Shown: piece by piece, positions 33,340-41,182 of the stretch
Layout of the letters: every line of letters starts with the position of its first letter
Position numbering within the stretch: the stretch's first letter is position 1
NCBI GenBank assembly: GCA_021813745.1
Contig: JAKAJO010000078.1
Location: 1 to 41,182, forward strand
From: Acidobacteriota bacterium
GTDB lineage: Bacteria > Acidobacteriota > Terriglobia > Terriglobales > Acidobacteriaceae
Length of the DNA stretch: 41,182 bases
Reading direction: 5' to 3'
Made by a program: the position numbers and the translations under genes
Notes under the pieces: model-generated
The model's input: only the letters and a program-made list of their open reading frames with translations
Databases searched by the model: none
Told to the model about the DNA's origin: nothing

Positions 33340-34575
33340 ATGTCCTTTCGTTCCGTGTTTCTGGCTGTTGTCGTTGCTTTCGCGCTCATCCTGTCCGCTT
33401 TTCTCATCAATCGGCAGCGACCGCGCGTCGAAACCGCCCAACCGACCGCGGATTTTGTTCGCGCCTCGGGCAAGTGCGCCGAGTGCCACGCGCGTCTCCA
33501 GTACTCCGTGGTTCATGAGTACGAGATGTCCGCGCACGCGAAGAAGGGCGTCAACTGTCTTGACTGCCATCAACCTGGTCCCGGACAACAGAAGGTCGAT
33601 CACCACGGCTTTGTCATCAGCACGCATCTGACTGCCGGAAACTGCCGTTCCTGCCACGAAGGCGTCTACCAGGAGTTCTTGCGCAGCCGTCACGCTGCCC
33701 CGAGTTGGGCAGCGGTTCACGGAGAAAAGGGGCTCAGTCCCGAACAGGTCGCTTACAGCGAACAGTTCCAGCCGGGCGGCACCAAGCGCGCGCCCAATCC
33801 GCTCACTCTCCCCGAGGGGCACCCGGCCATCACCTCCGGCTGCGAACAGTGCCACGCCATCGGCAAGCCGAATGACGACGGCACTATCGGTAGTTGTACG
33901 GAATGCCATTCCCGCCACACGAGTTCCGTCGCACTCGCGCGCCTGCCTTCAACCTGCGGGCAATGCCACATGGGCCCCGATCACTCGCAGATCGAGATCT
34001 ATAACGAGTCGAAACACGGCATCATGTTCGCCGCGCAGCGCAATCTTTTGAACCTCGACGCGAGCCCAAAATCGCTCACCACGCGCGACATGTTCGTGCC
34101 CACCTGCGCCACCTGCCACATGTCAGGAATCAATGGCCTCAAGGTGACGCACAATCCATCCGACCGGCTCGGCTGGTACCTTGCCGATGCAGTCACCACG
34201 CATCGCCCCAACTACCTGCAGGCGCAGATCAACATGAAACAGGTCTGCACACAGTGCCACACGCAGGCTCGTATCGACCGTGTCTACGCTCAGGGCGAAG
34301 AAGTCATCAATAGCACCAACGCCAAGGTGCTCGCCGCCAAGGACATCATGGACGGACTGCACAAGGACGGCACGCTGACCGGTCAGCCCTTTACGCACAC
34401 AATCGACTTCACCTATTTCAATCTCTGGCACTATGACGGCCGTACCAGCAAGCATGGCGCATTCATGGGTGGCGCCGACTTTGTCCAATGGCACGGCAAT
34501 TATGAGCTGCTCTCAAAGACGATTGAGCTGCAGCACCAGGCCGACGAACTGCGGAGAGAGCATGCGCATAAGTAA
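33340..34575 (+). CDS. Eight-haem c-type cytochrome, HAO-like
   Basis: A 411-residue protein with an N-terminal membrane anchor or signal (FLAVVVAFALILSAFLI) and eight CxxCH motifs: CAECH, CLDCH, CRSCH, CEQCH, CTECH, CGQCH, CATCH, CTQCH. The stretch ESKHGIMF, VPTCATCHMSGINGLKVTHN and the long helix after the last haem resemble the hydroxylamine oxidoreductase family, although at 411 residues it is shorter. Whether it oxidises hydroxylamine or reduces nitrite or NO cannot be read. GGAG lies nine bases before ATG 33340. The last codons overlap the next gene. Confidence 0.85.
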   Translation: MSFRSVFLAVVVAFALILSAFLINRQRPRVETAQPTADFVRASGKCAECHARLQYSVVHEYEMSAHAKKGVNCLDCHQPGPGQQKVDHHGFVISTHLTAGNCRSCHEGVYQEFLRSRHAAPSWAAVHGEKGLSPEQVAYSEQFQPGGTKRAPNPLTLPEGHPAITSGCEQCHAIGKPNDDGTIGSCTECHSRHTSSVALARLPSTCGQCHMGPDHSQIEIYNESKHGIMFAAQRNLLNLDASPKSLTTRDMFVPTCATCHMSGINGLKVTHNPSDRLGWYLADAVTTHRPNYLQAQINMKQVCTQCHTQARIDRVYAQGEEVINSTNAKVLAAKDIMDGLHKDGTLTGQPFTHTIDFTYFNLWHYDGRTSKHGAFMGGADFVQWHGNYELLSKTIELQHQADELRREHAHK

Positions 34576-35494
34576 ACTGCTCGCGCGCGTTCAAAGAACT
34601 GTTACCGATCCACGTCTGCGCTGGGCGCACGATCCGCAGCTATGGGTGGAGTTGTTTGTCACGGCGAATCTCGCGATTCTCGCCGCGGACATTTATCTTG
34701 CGCATTCCGTCAACCACTTCCAAAAGGCTGCGGAATATATCCCGCTCTACTTTTCTATTGGAGCACCCGTAGTGCTGGGAATCTTGATTGCGCTGCGATG
34801 GATCTGGGGGCTTCAATCGGCGTGGCGCGATGTCGGCTACCTGGTCGGAGGTCTCGCCGTTCTGGTGGGCCTGGGTGGGGTTCTCTATCATCTCGAAAGT
34901 CGATTCTTTCTAGATCGAACCCTCAAGAGCCTCACCTATGCGGCGCCGTTTGCAGCGCCCTTGGCCTATACGGGACTCGGCTTTCTGTTACTCATGAACC
35001 GCATGGTGGCGGCACGCAGCGCGGAATGGGCCCGTTGGGTGATCCTGCTCGCGCTCGGCGGCTTCTTCGGAAACTTCGTCCTTTCGCTAACCGATCACGC
35101 GTCGAACGGGTTCTTCGCACGTACGGAGTGGATTCCAGTCATCTCGTCGGCTTTTGCCACGGGATTCCTGCTCATCCCTCTCGCAATCACTGTGACACGC
35201 CGCTTTCTCGACGTTTGCCTGGTGGTTATGCTCGGTCAGGCCTTCGTCGGTGTGCTGGGCTTCTGGTTTCATATGCGCGCCAACCTGATTGAGCCCGGAG
35301 CAGGCATTTTCGACAAGCTTGTGAACGGTGCCCCTCCGATGGCCCCACTGCTGTTTCCGAATCTTGTGGGGTTGGCTCTTATCGGACTGTGGGCGCTGAT
35401 TCCGCATGTGCCGGAGACTGAACCGGAGACCTCCTGGCTGGGAGCCGCATATGCCTGGGCACACCCAGGAGATGAGACTAACGCCACCAACTGA
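34562..35494 (+). CDS. Integral membrane partner of the octahaem cytochrome
   Basis: A 310-residue protein with about eight hydrophobic helices and only short loops. ATG 34562 overlaps the cytochrome stop by 14 bases, so translation is coupled. Histidines in helices or at their ends (AHSVNHFQKA, LYHLESRFF, LTDHASNGFF, GFWFHMRANL) could bind haem b. I infer a quinone-linked membrane anchor for the cytochrome. The family is not recognised. Confidence 0.65.
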   Translation: MRISKLLARVQRTVTDPRLRWAHDPQLWVELFVTANLAILAADIYLAHSVNHFQKAAEYIPLYFSIGAPVVLGILIALRWIWGLQSAWRDVGYLVGGLAVLVGLGGVLYHLESRFFLDRTLKSLTYAAPFAAPLAYTGLGFLLLMNRMVAARSAEWARWVILLALGGFFGNFVLSLTDHASNGFFARTEWIPVISSAFATGFLLIPLAITVTRRFLDVCLVVMLGQAFVGVLGFWFHMRANLIEPGAGIFDKLVNGAPPMAPLLFPNLVGLALIGLWALIPHVPETEPETSWLGAAYAWAHPGDETNATN

Positions 35495-35543
35495 AGCGTG
35501 CCGGACTGCGCCGGGCACTATTTGGGATAAAGCGGTATGAGCT

Positions 35544-36872
35544 CTATGCCGCCTCATGCCCGGTGGCATTCATTGCGGCAAATGCGGAGCGGCCCAACAG
35601 AAGCGTCAACGCGAGATTCGTAGCGAACAACAGGACGCCGCCAAGCTCCAACATCCCGGAGATAGGAAGGGTCTTCCAGGCAAAAGCGAAGATGCCCTCG
35701 TAAGCCATGGGTTCGGACGAAACGCGCAGCGTGCAGCCAACCTGCAGCAGGAGCAGGCTGAGAAACATGAGACGTTTGCTGAAAATACCTTGCACACCTG
35801 CAAAGTGCGGAAGAATGCGAGGCCCGACAGCAAACACCATGGTCGCTGCGAAGCCAACGGTCAGCGCATGACGCGATGCGCCCCAGATGCCTCCATGTTG
35901 ATCCGCAAAGGCAGCCCACACGCTCATGGTTCCGGCAATAATCAGCCACACATAGGCGATGCGGATAAAGGAAGGAAAGCTGGGGTGAATGCCTTGCACT
36001 TTGGCGAGTCCGTGAGGGCGTTCACCGAGGTGCAGCGCAATCCCTATCGCGATTGCACTTGCGGCAAGCAGAATCGTCGCAGGCTTGCTCCATCCACTGA
36101 CGCCGCAGAGTACGCCCACTAGATCTAGAGCCAAGGCTGTACGAAAGACGCGAGCATTGGGTTTGGCAATCGCCAGAAAGGCGGACAGCCAGCGCGCTGA
36201 GAATCCCCAGACGACAGGAACCAGAAATCCCCAGCCAAGCAGCACAAGGTACTTCTGGTCGAGTGCATGCGGAAAAGATCGCAGACCCCCATGGATCGCG
36301 AGTTGCAGGCACTCAATGAAGTTGAAGGTCACCGCTGCAGCGAGTCCCACCGTTCCAAGCAGCACTGAAACCATCCAAAGTTCCATGGAAGATCTCTTCG
36401 GTTTTTCTCCGTCAGCCTTGGGCAACTTGTGGTGAGACGCAGCTGAAAGAAACAACAGCACCGCGATCAGTTCCAATCCCGCTGAGACCGGCAAGAGCGT
36501 ACGCCAATGCCAGCCGTAGATGTTGGCAGACCAGCGCATCGCGACGCCCGATGTCCACAACACGAAGCACAACAACGGCAGTCTCATCGCAGACCGGCCC
36601 CGCGCCGGTTGCGAGTAGAAACCGATCCCCAGGATGAAGCTGCCGATCCAGCCGAACATCTGCGCGTGGCCATGGCCTTCCATCCACGCGGCTGGCAAAG
36701 CCCCAAGGCCATGATTTGTGCTGATCGCCATCAAGTTCGAGAAACCGAGCAATGTTCCCGGTAGAGCCATGAAGAAAAGGCCACTCAGAATCCAGGCACG
36801 GAGCATGAGACTCTTCTGGCGTTCGCGCGCGATGAGATCGCTGTGAGGCTCGATTTGAAGAATCGTGGACAT
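35544..36872 (-). CDS. nnrS: NnrS-family haem/copper membrane protein
   Basis: A 442-residue protein with about twelve hydrophobic helices. The NnrS signature EGHGHAQMFGWIGSFILGIG is present near residue 65, with other His in HALTVGFAATMVFAVGPRIL and PHFAG. NnrS proteins protect against nitrosative stress by an unclear route. The gene begins three bases after the stop of the di-iron protein gene and is co-transcribed with it from the promoter at 37627-37666. Confidence 0.86.
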   Translation of the reverse strand: MSTILQIEPHSDLIARERQKSLMLRAWILSGLFFMALPGTLLGFSNLMAISTNHGLGALPAAWMEGHGHAQMFGWIGSFILGIGFYSQPARGRSAMRLPLLCFVLWTSGVAMRWSANIYGWHWRTLLPVSAGLELIAVLLFLSAASHHKLPKADGEKPKRSSMELWMVSVLLGTVGLAAAVTFNFIECLQLAIHGGLRSFPHALDQKYLVLLGWGFLVPVVWGFSARWLSAFLAIAKPNARVFRTALALDLVGVLCGVSGWSKPATILLAASAIAIGIALHLGERPHGLAKVQGIHPSFPSFIRIAYVWLIIAGTMSVWAAFADQHGGIWGASRHALTVGFAATMVFAVGPRILPHFAGVQGIFSKRLMFLSLLLLQVGCTLRVSSEPMAYEGIFAFAWKTLPISGMLELGGVLLFATNLALTLLLGRSAFAAMNATGHEAA

Positions 36873-36875
36873 CGC

Positions 36876-37607
36876 TCACCCCCTGTTGTTCAGTTCCGCT
36901 TCTAGCTTCATTGCATGCGGAAAGAGTACGTCGTTTTCTAGATGTACATGCTGCTTGAGGTCGGCTTCAAATTCGCTCAGGCCCGCAAAGAACGCAATGT
37001 GCGTGGCGCACGCCCATTCCGGCGGCGCAAAGCCCTCGGTAAGAGAATGAAGTTCAGCCATGATTCGATTGGCCGACTCATGCTCCTGCTCCATCATGAA
37101 GATAGGATGGGATACCGATCTGAAACATGCATGTGCCGGCGGATAGGCAACAATCGCTTCCTGATCCATCTGAGCAATGAACGGGAACAAGACGTTCTCT
37201 TCTTTCTGGATGTGGGCGAACATATCGGTACGCAACTCGTCGATCAACTGCGCGACCTTCTTCAGTTCGGGAGCCCGATCACTGCGCTTGTCTGCCAGTC
37301 TCTGCGCCATCTCGGTGAGGCGTGGCAGTTCCTGACGGACGCACTGATGATGGACGCGAACGATGTGCTGGATCAGTCGCTCCATCGAGAGCGTGTCGGG
37401 ATTTGCGAATGAGTTGCCGTGTTCCAGCGCATCCGCATTTGCCAGCTTTTCGAGCACTTGATCGACGGAGAGCTGCAACTCCGCACACGCGCTGTCAAGG
37501 GAATTGTCCGCCTGCGTGCACAGGTCGATTTCAAACCGCTCGAAGACTCTGGCGGCTGATGGCTGGGTTTGGACGATTTCGCGGATGGACTGCGTTGAGG
37601 TAGACAT
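36876..37607 (-). CDS. RIC/YtfE/ScdA-type di-iron repair protein
   Basis: A 243-residue hemerythrin-like protein. The N-terminal ScdA_N domain reads SIREIVQTQPSAARVFERF then EIDLC, with a single Cys where CC is common. The di-iron site follows from about residue 80: IVRVHHQCVRQELPRL, MFAHIQKEENVLFPFI, PIFMMEQEHESANRIM, HVHLENDVLFPHAM. RIC proteins restore iron-sulfur clusters damaged by NO. GGTGGAG precedes ATG 37607, and a Crp/Fnr-type site lies 50 bases upstream. Confidence 0.9.
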   Translation of the reverse strand: MSTSTQSIREIVQTQPSAARVFERFEIDLCTQADNSLDSACAELQLSVDQVLEKLANADALEHGNSFANPDTLSMERLIQHIVRVHHQCVRQELPRLTEMAQRLADKRSDRAPELKKVAQLIDELRTDMFAHIQKEENVLFPFIAQMDQEAIVAYPPAHACFRSVSHPIFMMEQEHESANRIMAELHSLTEGFAPPEWACATHIAFFAGLSEFEADLKQHVHLENDVLFPHAMKLEAELNNRG

Positions 37608-37626
37608 GATGCACTCTCCACCTGCA

Positions 37627-37666
37627 ACAGTAGAGAGTGTCTTATCCGTCAGCAGTAACTTATGTC
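37627..37666 (-). promoter_or_regulatory. Promoter of the RIC-nnrS operon with site C
   Basis: AACTTATGTC (37657-37666), a variant of the GACTTAAGTC palindrome, is centred 29.5 bp from the first base of TACTGT (37632-37627, minus strand). The same -10 sequence occurs before norZ. Confidence 0.6.
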
Positions 37667-37675
37667 ACTCGCAGG

Positions 37676-38380
37676 TTAGGATGTAGTTTCGAGCAGCGCG
37701 CTCAGGCCCTTCATATCCTTGACCACGATCTGCCGCGCATCCACATCCAACAGTCCTTCAGCCTGCAGTCGCATCAGGTTTCTGGAGATCAACTCCCGAA
37801 CGGTGCCAAGTTGGTTGGCCAGTTCCTGGTGGGTCGCAGGGAGCTGAAATTCAATGCCTCGCGCTGTTTTCGTGCCCCCACTCTGCGCAAGTTTCACTAA
37901 CGCGGCAATCAGCCGCTGCCGGATCGTGGTGAAAGACAACTCCTCGATGATTCCCACCAACCGCCGCAGCCGGGCGCCCACAACCTGGAGCACTTTAAGC
38001 GCAACCTCGGGATGTTCCATGCAATAAGCCTGAAAATCGCGGCGCGAAATGTATGCTATCTCAGCGTCTTCAATAGCCACTGCGGAAGCCGGGAATGGCC
38101 CGCCATCGAAGACAGGCAGCTCGGCGACAGACTCTCCCGGTGTGTTGACGGCGAGTACCTGTTCCCGACCGCTCATGGAAGTCTTGAAGATACGAACTTT
38201 GCCCCGTGCGATGATGTGCAAACCATGGCACGGCTCGCCTTCAGAGAACAGCAATTCTCCCGAACTGAAGAGCTTGCGCACCGTGCGGGAGGCGAGCGTC
38301 TGCAACTCGGGCTGCGAAAGGCCCGAGAGCAACGCGGTTTTGCCGAGGACTGCGGCGAGGTCGATGCGTTCAGCGGTCAC
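37676..38380 (-). CDS. Crp/Fnr-family regulator (Dnr/NnrR-like)
   Basis: A 234-residue regulator: cyclic-nucleotide-type sensor barrel (LLSGLSQPELQTLASRTVRK, GELLFSEGEPCHGLHIIARG), dimer helix, then winged helix. The recognition helix TVRELISRNLMRLQAEG has the E-x-x-S-R pattern of Fnr, which contacts a TGA-type half-site. The Fnr iron-sulfur cysteines are missing, so an NO- or haem-sensing Dnr type is more likely. It lies among NO-detoxifying genes. Site D is only 20 bases upstream of its start, compatible with autoregulation. Confidence 0.88.
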   Translation of the reverse strand: MTAERIDLAAVLGKTALLSGLSQPELQTLASRTVRKLFSSGELLFSEGEPCHGLHIIARGKVRIFKTSMSGREQVLAVNTPGESVAELPVFDGGPFPASAVAIEDAEIAYISRRDFQAYCMEHPEVALKVLQVVGARLRRLVGIIEELSFTTIRQRLIAALVKLAQSGGTKTARGIEFQLPATHQELANQLGTVRELISRNLMRLQAEGLLDVDARQIVVKDMKGLSALLETTS

Positions 38381-38399
38381 TCGGAGATTCTAGCAGCGC

Positions 38400-38409
38400 G
38401 ACTTAAGTC
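38400..38409. promoter_or_regulatory. Crp/Fnr-type site D between crp-like and radical SAM genes
   Basis: GACTTAAGTC within GCGACTTAAGTCACTG, in a divergent intergenic region. Its centre is 42 bases from the radical SAM ATG, so an activated transcript would begin at or very near the start codon. Confidence 0.6.
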
Positions 38410-38446
38410 ACTGCATCGGCTGCCGATTGTGCGGTTCCATAGATTC

Positions 38447-39595
38447 ATGAATCCGCAGATCAACACGACCGATTTTGATGAGCGTCCATTCATTGCCATC
38501 TGGGAAGTGACGCAGGCTTGCGACCTCGCGTGTGTGCATTGCCGCGCTTCCGCGCAACCAGATCGCGATCCGATGGAACTCAGCACCGACGAGGGAAAGC
38601 ACCTGATCGATCAGATTGCAGCAATGCGAGTACCGGTCTTTGTGCTCACCGGTGGAGATCCCATCAAGCGGCCAGACCTGTTCGAATTGATTGCTCACGC
38701 GCGTTCGGTGAACGTGCGCGTGTCTCTAACGCCCAGTGCCACGCCCTTGCTGACAAGAGATATTGTTGTCCGACTCAAGGAGGCGGGACTGGCGCGACTT
38801 GCCGTCAGTATGGATGGTGCAAGCGCTGCGACGCACGATGCGTTCCGGGGGCTGAGCGGCTCCTTTGCCCGGACAGTCGACGCCGTCCGCTGGGCCAACG
38901 AGGTTGGACTCCCGGTTCAGATCAATACGACCTTCAGCCGCAGAAACATTGCGGAGATCGACACCATCGTCGCCCTCATGAAAAGCCTTAGCATCACCCT
39001 TTGGAGCGTCTTCTTCCTGGTCCCGACCGGCCGCGGAAAACTGAACGATCTGCTCAATGCGGATGAGTTTGAAGTGCTCTTTGGGAAGATCTACAGCCTT
39101 TCAAAAACTGCAGGTTTCGACATCAAAACCACCGAAGCGCAACATTACCGCCGATTCCTTCTACAGCACCGAGTTGCCGAACGCCGAGATGGGACAGCCG
39201 TCGTCGGGGCGCAGGAGAAAGCAGCCGATGCGATCGGTCGCGCACCACGTGGTCTCAATGACGGCAAGGGCTTCGTCTTTATCTCGCATAGGGGAGAGGT
39301 CTTTCCCAGCGGCTTCCTGCCGCTCTCGGCTGGCAACATCCGCCAACAGAATCTCGAAGTCATTTATCGCAAATCGCCCTTATTTCAGGATCTGCGGAAC
39401 ACGTCGAAGCTCGAAGGCAAATGCGGCGCCTGCGAGTTCAAAGCAATCTGTGGCGGGTCACGGTCTCGCGCCTACGCACTGACAGGAAACCCGTTTGCCG
39501 AAGAACCTTGCTGCTCCTATGTCCCCAAGGGCTATATCCAGCCTGCTCAGCAGGTAAAGAAAGCGACAACACTGCATGTACTTCAAGGCGCGTGA
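38447..39595 (+). CDS. Radical SAM/SPASM protein
   Basis: A 382-residue enzyme. The SAM iron-sulfur motif is CDLACVHC (C-x3-C-x2-C) near residue 24, followed by VLTGGDPIKRPDLFELI. The C-terminal SPASM-type cluster region reads CGACEFKAICGGSRSRAYAL then CC. It resembles NirJ/AhbD-type proteins of haem or haem d1 formation, and peptide-modifying relatives. ATG 38447 fits the family start; the frame back to 38012 is antisense to the regulator gene. No ribosome site is visible, so the message may be leaderless. The substrate is unknown. Confidence 0.82.
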   Translation: MNPQINTTDFDERPFIAIWEVTQACDLACVHCRASAQPDRDPMELSTDEGKHLIDQIAAMRVPVFVLTGGDPIKRPDLFELIAHARSVNVRVSLTPSATPLLTRDIVVRLKEAGLARLAVSMDGASAATHDAFRGLSGSFARTVDAVRWANEVGLPVQINTTFSRRNIAEIDTIVALMKSLSITLWSVFFLVPTGRGKLNDLLNADEFEVLFGKIYSLSKTAGFDIKTTEAQHYRRFLLQHRVAERRDGTAVVGAQEKAADAIGRAPRGLNDGKGFVFISHRGEVFPSGFLPLSAGNIRQQNLEVIYRKSPLFQDLRNTSKLEGKCGACEFKAICGGSRSRAYALTGNPFAEEPCCSYVPKGYIQPAQQVKKATTLHVLQGA

Positions 39596-39949
39596 AATTT
39601 ACGAACTGGCCACAATCAAGATGAACGAGAGAAGAAGGCACAATGTGGCCGTCCGGATTGGCGTCGAGCCGGACAGAGGATTTGACGATTCGATTGAAAT
39701 ATAAGAAGAAAACCAATCGGCATCAGCTCACGCATCCTGGCTAACCCATCTGGCTTGTCCGACCGGGCATCTAGCGAAAAGCTGGTCGGTTTGGAGACGG
39801 GTGCACGCCCACTCTATGAACAGTGGCAACGGCGGAAGAGCGCAGCCCGCGCAACAACATAGCGATCCAAAGACCCTCAAGTTATCTGGCAGCAGTTCAT
39901 CCCGCATGTCTGAGTCAGGCATCCAGTCTTCTGCCAGATCTGCGGAGTT
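39596..39949. other. Gap after the radical SAM gene
   Basis: No supported gene; short open frames on both strands lack family features. The next element is the promoter region at 39964-40001. Confidence 0.4.
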
Positions 39950-39963
39950 AATTACGTGGCTGT

Positions 39964-40001
39964 GACTAAAGTCGTTTTTCCGTTTCGCGGCTTGCTATAG
40001 A
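39964..40001 (+). promoter_or_regulatory. Promoter of the DUF438 gene with site E
   Basis: GACTAAAGTC (39964-39973) is centred 27.5 bp from the first base of TATAGA (39996-40001); transcription should start near 40008, giving a short leader with GTGAGG before ATG 40021. Confidence 0.58.
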
Positions 40002-40020
40002 ACTCGATTGTGAGGTTTTT

Positions 40021-41182
40021 ATGAGCGAACTGTTGCAGGACCACTCTCAGAACATCGAAACGATGAAGCACGTAATCCGTCATCTGCACGAAGGGAAGGC
40101 GCCGGACCAGGTGCGCTCTCAGCTTCGCCAACTGGTGAAGTCTGTCAACCCTTCCGACATCATGGCCATGGAACAGCAACTCATCGCCGAAGGCATGTCG
40201 ATCGACGAAGTCCGGTCCATGTGTGATCTTCATTCACAGGTCACGCGCGACGTGCTGGTCCAGATTCAGCCGCAGTTCGGCATTACTCCCGGACATCCGG
40301 TGGACACATTCCGCGAGGAGAACAAGGCTCTGCAGACAACCATCGAACAGGCTCGCTCGTTCCTCCAGTCCTGTGACTGCGCACCGCGGCAGCTCTCCAG
40401 CCTGCGCCATCTGTTGCACGAGTTGCTGGATGTTGAAAAGCATTACAGGCGGAAGGAAGGCGCGCTGTTTCCCTGCCTGGAGCGCTACGGAATCAGCGGC
40501 CCGTCCAAAGTGATGTGGGCCAAGGATGACGAGATATTGCTGCTGCTGAAGACCGCAGTGCGGTCTCTCGACGATCCGGCGGTTTCGCTGCCACTCCCAG
40601 CCTCCGTAACCGATGGCTTGCAGAAGTCGTTCGCGGCGATCGAAGAGATGATCTACAAGGAAGAAAACATTCTGCTGCCGATGGCGTTACAGACGCTTTC
40701 CGTCGAAGACTGGGGCGAAATATGGATTTCCTCTCCGCAGTTTGGCTGGTGCCTTGTCGATCCTCGCAAAGGCTACATGCCGCCGGTGGCGCAGACGGAT
40801 GCCGCCGAGCGGGAGCAGTTGCGCAACGGCGTGGTTCAATTGCCAGCCGGAAGCGTCAGCGCCGAACAGTTGATCAGCATCTTTTCGGTTCTGCCTCTGG
40901 ATCTGACGTTTGTCGATGCCAACGATCGTGTGGCCTTTTTCACCGAAGGGCCGCATCGGGTCTTTGCCCGCGGTAAGGCTGTCATCGGGCGCGCTGTGCA
41001 GCACTGCCACCCGCCGGCCAGCGTAGGAACCGTACAGAATATTCTGGACGATTTCCGCTCGGGTGCACGCGACGTCGCCGAGTTCTGGATCAACCTACGA
41101 GGCCGTTTCATCCATATCCGCTATTTTGCTGTGCGCGGCGAAGCGCGCGAGTATTTGGGCACTCTGGAACTGACGCAGGATC
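40021..41182 (+). CDS. DUF438-hemerythrin-PAS protein (3' partial)
   Basis: The frame is open from ATG 40021 to the window edge, 387 residues. Residues 1-75 match DUF438 (IRHLHEGKAPDQVRSQLRQL, then DIMAMEQQLIAEGMSIDEV). Residues about 95-235 are hemerythrin-like, with LRHLLHELLDVEKHYRRKE and IYKEENILLPMA as the likely iron-binding helices. From about 280 a PAS-like domain begins (ISIFSVLPLDLTFVDANDRV, RAVQHCHPPASVGTVQNILD). GTGAGG precedes the start. It is probably an NO or oxygen sensor or store; a site of the Crp/Fnr-type regulator lies just upstream. Confidence 0.85.
   Translation, partial: MSELLQDHSQNIETMKHVIRHLHEGKAPDQVRSQLRQLVKSVNPSDIMAMEQQLIAEGMSIDEVRSMCDLHSQVTRDVLVQIQPQFGITPGHPVDTFREENKALQTTIEQARSFLQSCDCAPRQLSSLRHLLHELLDVEKHYRRKEGALFPCLERYGISGPSKVMWAKDDEILLLLKTAVRSLDDPAVSLPLPASVTDGLQKSFAAIEEMIYKEENILLPMALQTLSVEDWGEIWISSPQFGWCLVDPRKGYMPPVAQTDAAEREQLRNGVVQLPAGSVSAEQLISIFSVLPLDLTFVDANDRVAFFTEGPHRVFARGKAVIGRAVQHCHPPASVGTVQNILDDFRSGARDVAEFWINLRGRFIHIRYFAVRGEAREYLGTLELTQD

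Noticed and set aside
33250..33918. Minus-strand open frame of 222 codons
   Set aside because: It is antisense to the octahaem cytochrome, and the eight CxxCH motifs decide for the plus strand.
1..41182. CRISPR array
   Set aside because: No regularly spaced repeats with unique spacers were seen.

Overview
The window looks like a bacterial chromosome of moderately high GC. Its gene content (short ChrA pair, IS21 plus a recombinase-in-trio element, quinol-type NO reductase, a fluoride operon with several dynamin-like GTPases) fits Acidobacteriota (Terriglobia) best. That is an inference from gene style; no rRNA is present to prove it.

Layout. (1) 1-4545, + strand: phosphate uptake operon pstS(end)-pstC-pstA-pstB-phoU, a small membrane protein, and an ArsR-type regulator. 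(2) 4625-5388, - strand: a higBA toxin-antitoxin pair whose promoter spacer is a perfect inverted repeat. (3) 5700-6669: a scar made of the 3' end of a tRNA, the C-terminal half of a tyrosine integrase, and the C-terminal third of an ArsJ-type efflux protein. (4) 6836-8729: a TSUP permease divergent from a two-gene chromate transporter. (5) 8871-10165: a frameshifted cytochrome/beta-barrel-like gene. (6) 10517-16567: an IS21-family element whose istB is split by a 3391-bp recombinase-in-trio (RIT) element; removing the RIT and one AGATT copy restores istB exactly. (7) 16568-17691: a truncated ankyrin gene and a small membrane protein.

(8) 18041-30070, - strand, is the outstanding region. A promoter and a fluoride (crcB-type) riboswitch at 29966-30025 precede uspA-like, enolase, a dynamin-like GTPase, crcB/Fluc fluoride channel, a Cys/His-rich protein, a double DUF190 (PII-like) protein, a DUF190 protein, a second dynamin-like GTPase, another DUF190 protein and a third dynamin-like GTPase. 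A second fluoride aptamer (27709-27756) lies between enolase and the first dynamin gene. Its 3' strand is complementary to that gene's Shine-Dalgarno sequence and start codon, which suggests fluoride-dependent translation of a membrane-remodelling GTPase. Four small genes continue downstream on the same strand. The channel, a copy of the fluoride-sensitive enzyme enolase, a stress protein, three dynamins and four PII-like domains together look like a large fluoride-response system that goes beyond simple export.

(9) 30247-41182: a nitrogen-oxide module with cupin, quinol NO reductase, an eight-haem HAO-like cytochrome with a membrane partner, NnrS, RIC/YtfE-type di-iron repair protein, a Crp/Fnr regulator, a radical SAM/SPASM protein and a DUF438-hemerythrin-PAS protein. 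Five intergenic copies of a GACTTAAGTC-type palindrome tie these genes into one probable regulon. At three of them a reasonable -10 box sits 27-31 bp from the site centre, as expected for activation by a Crp/Fnr protein.
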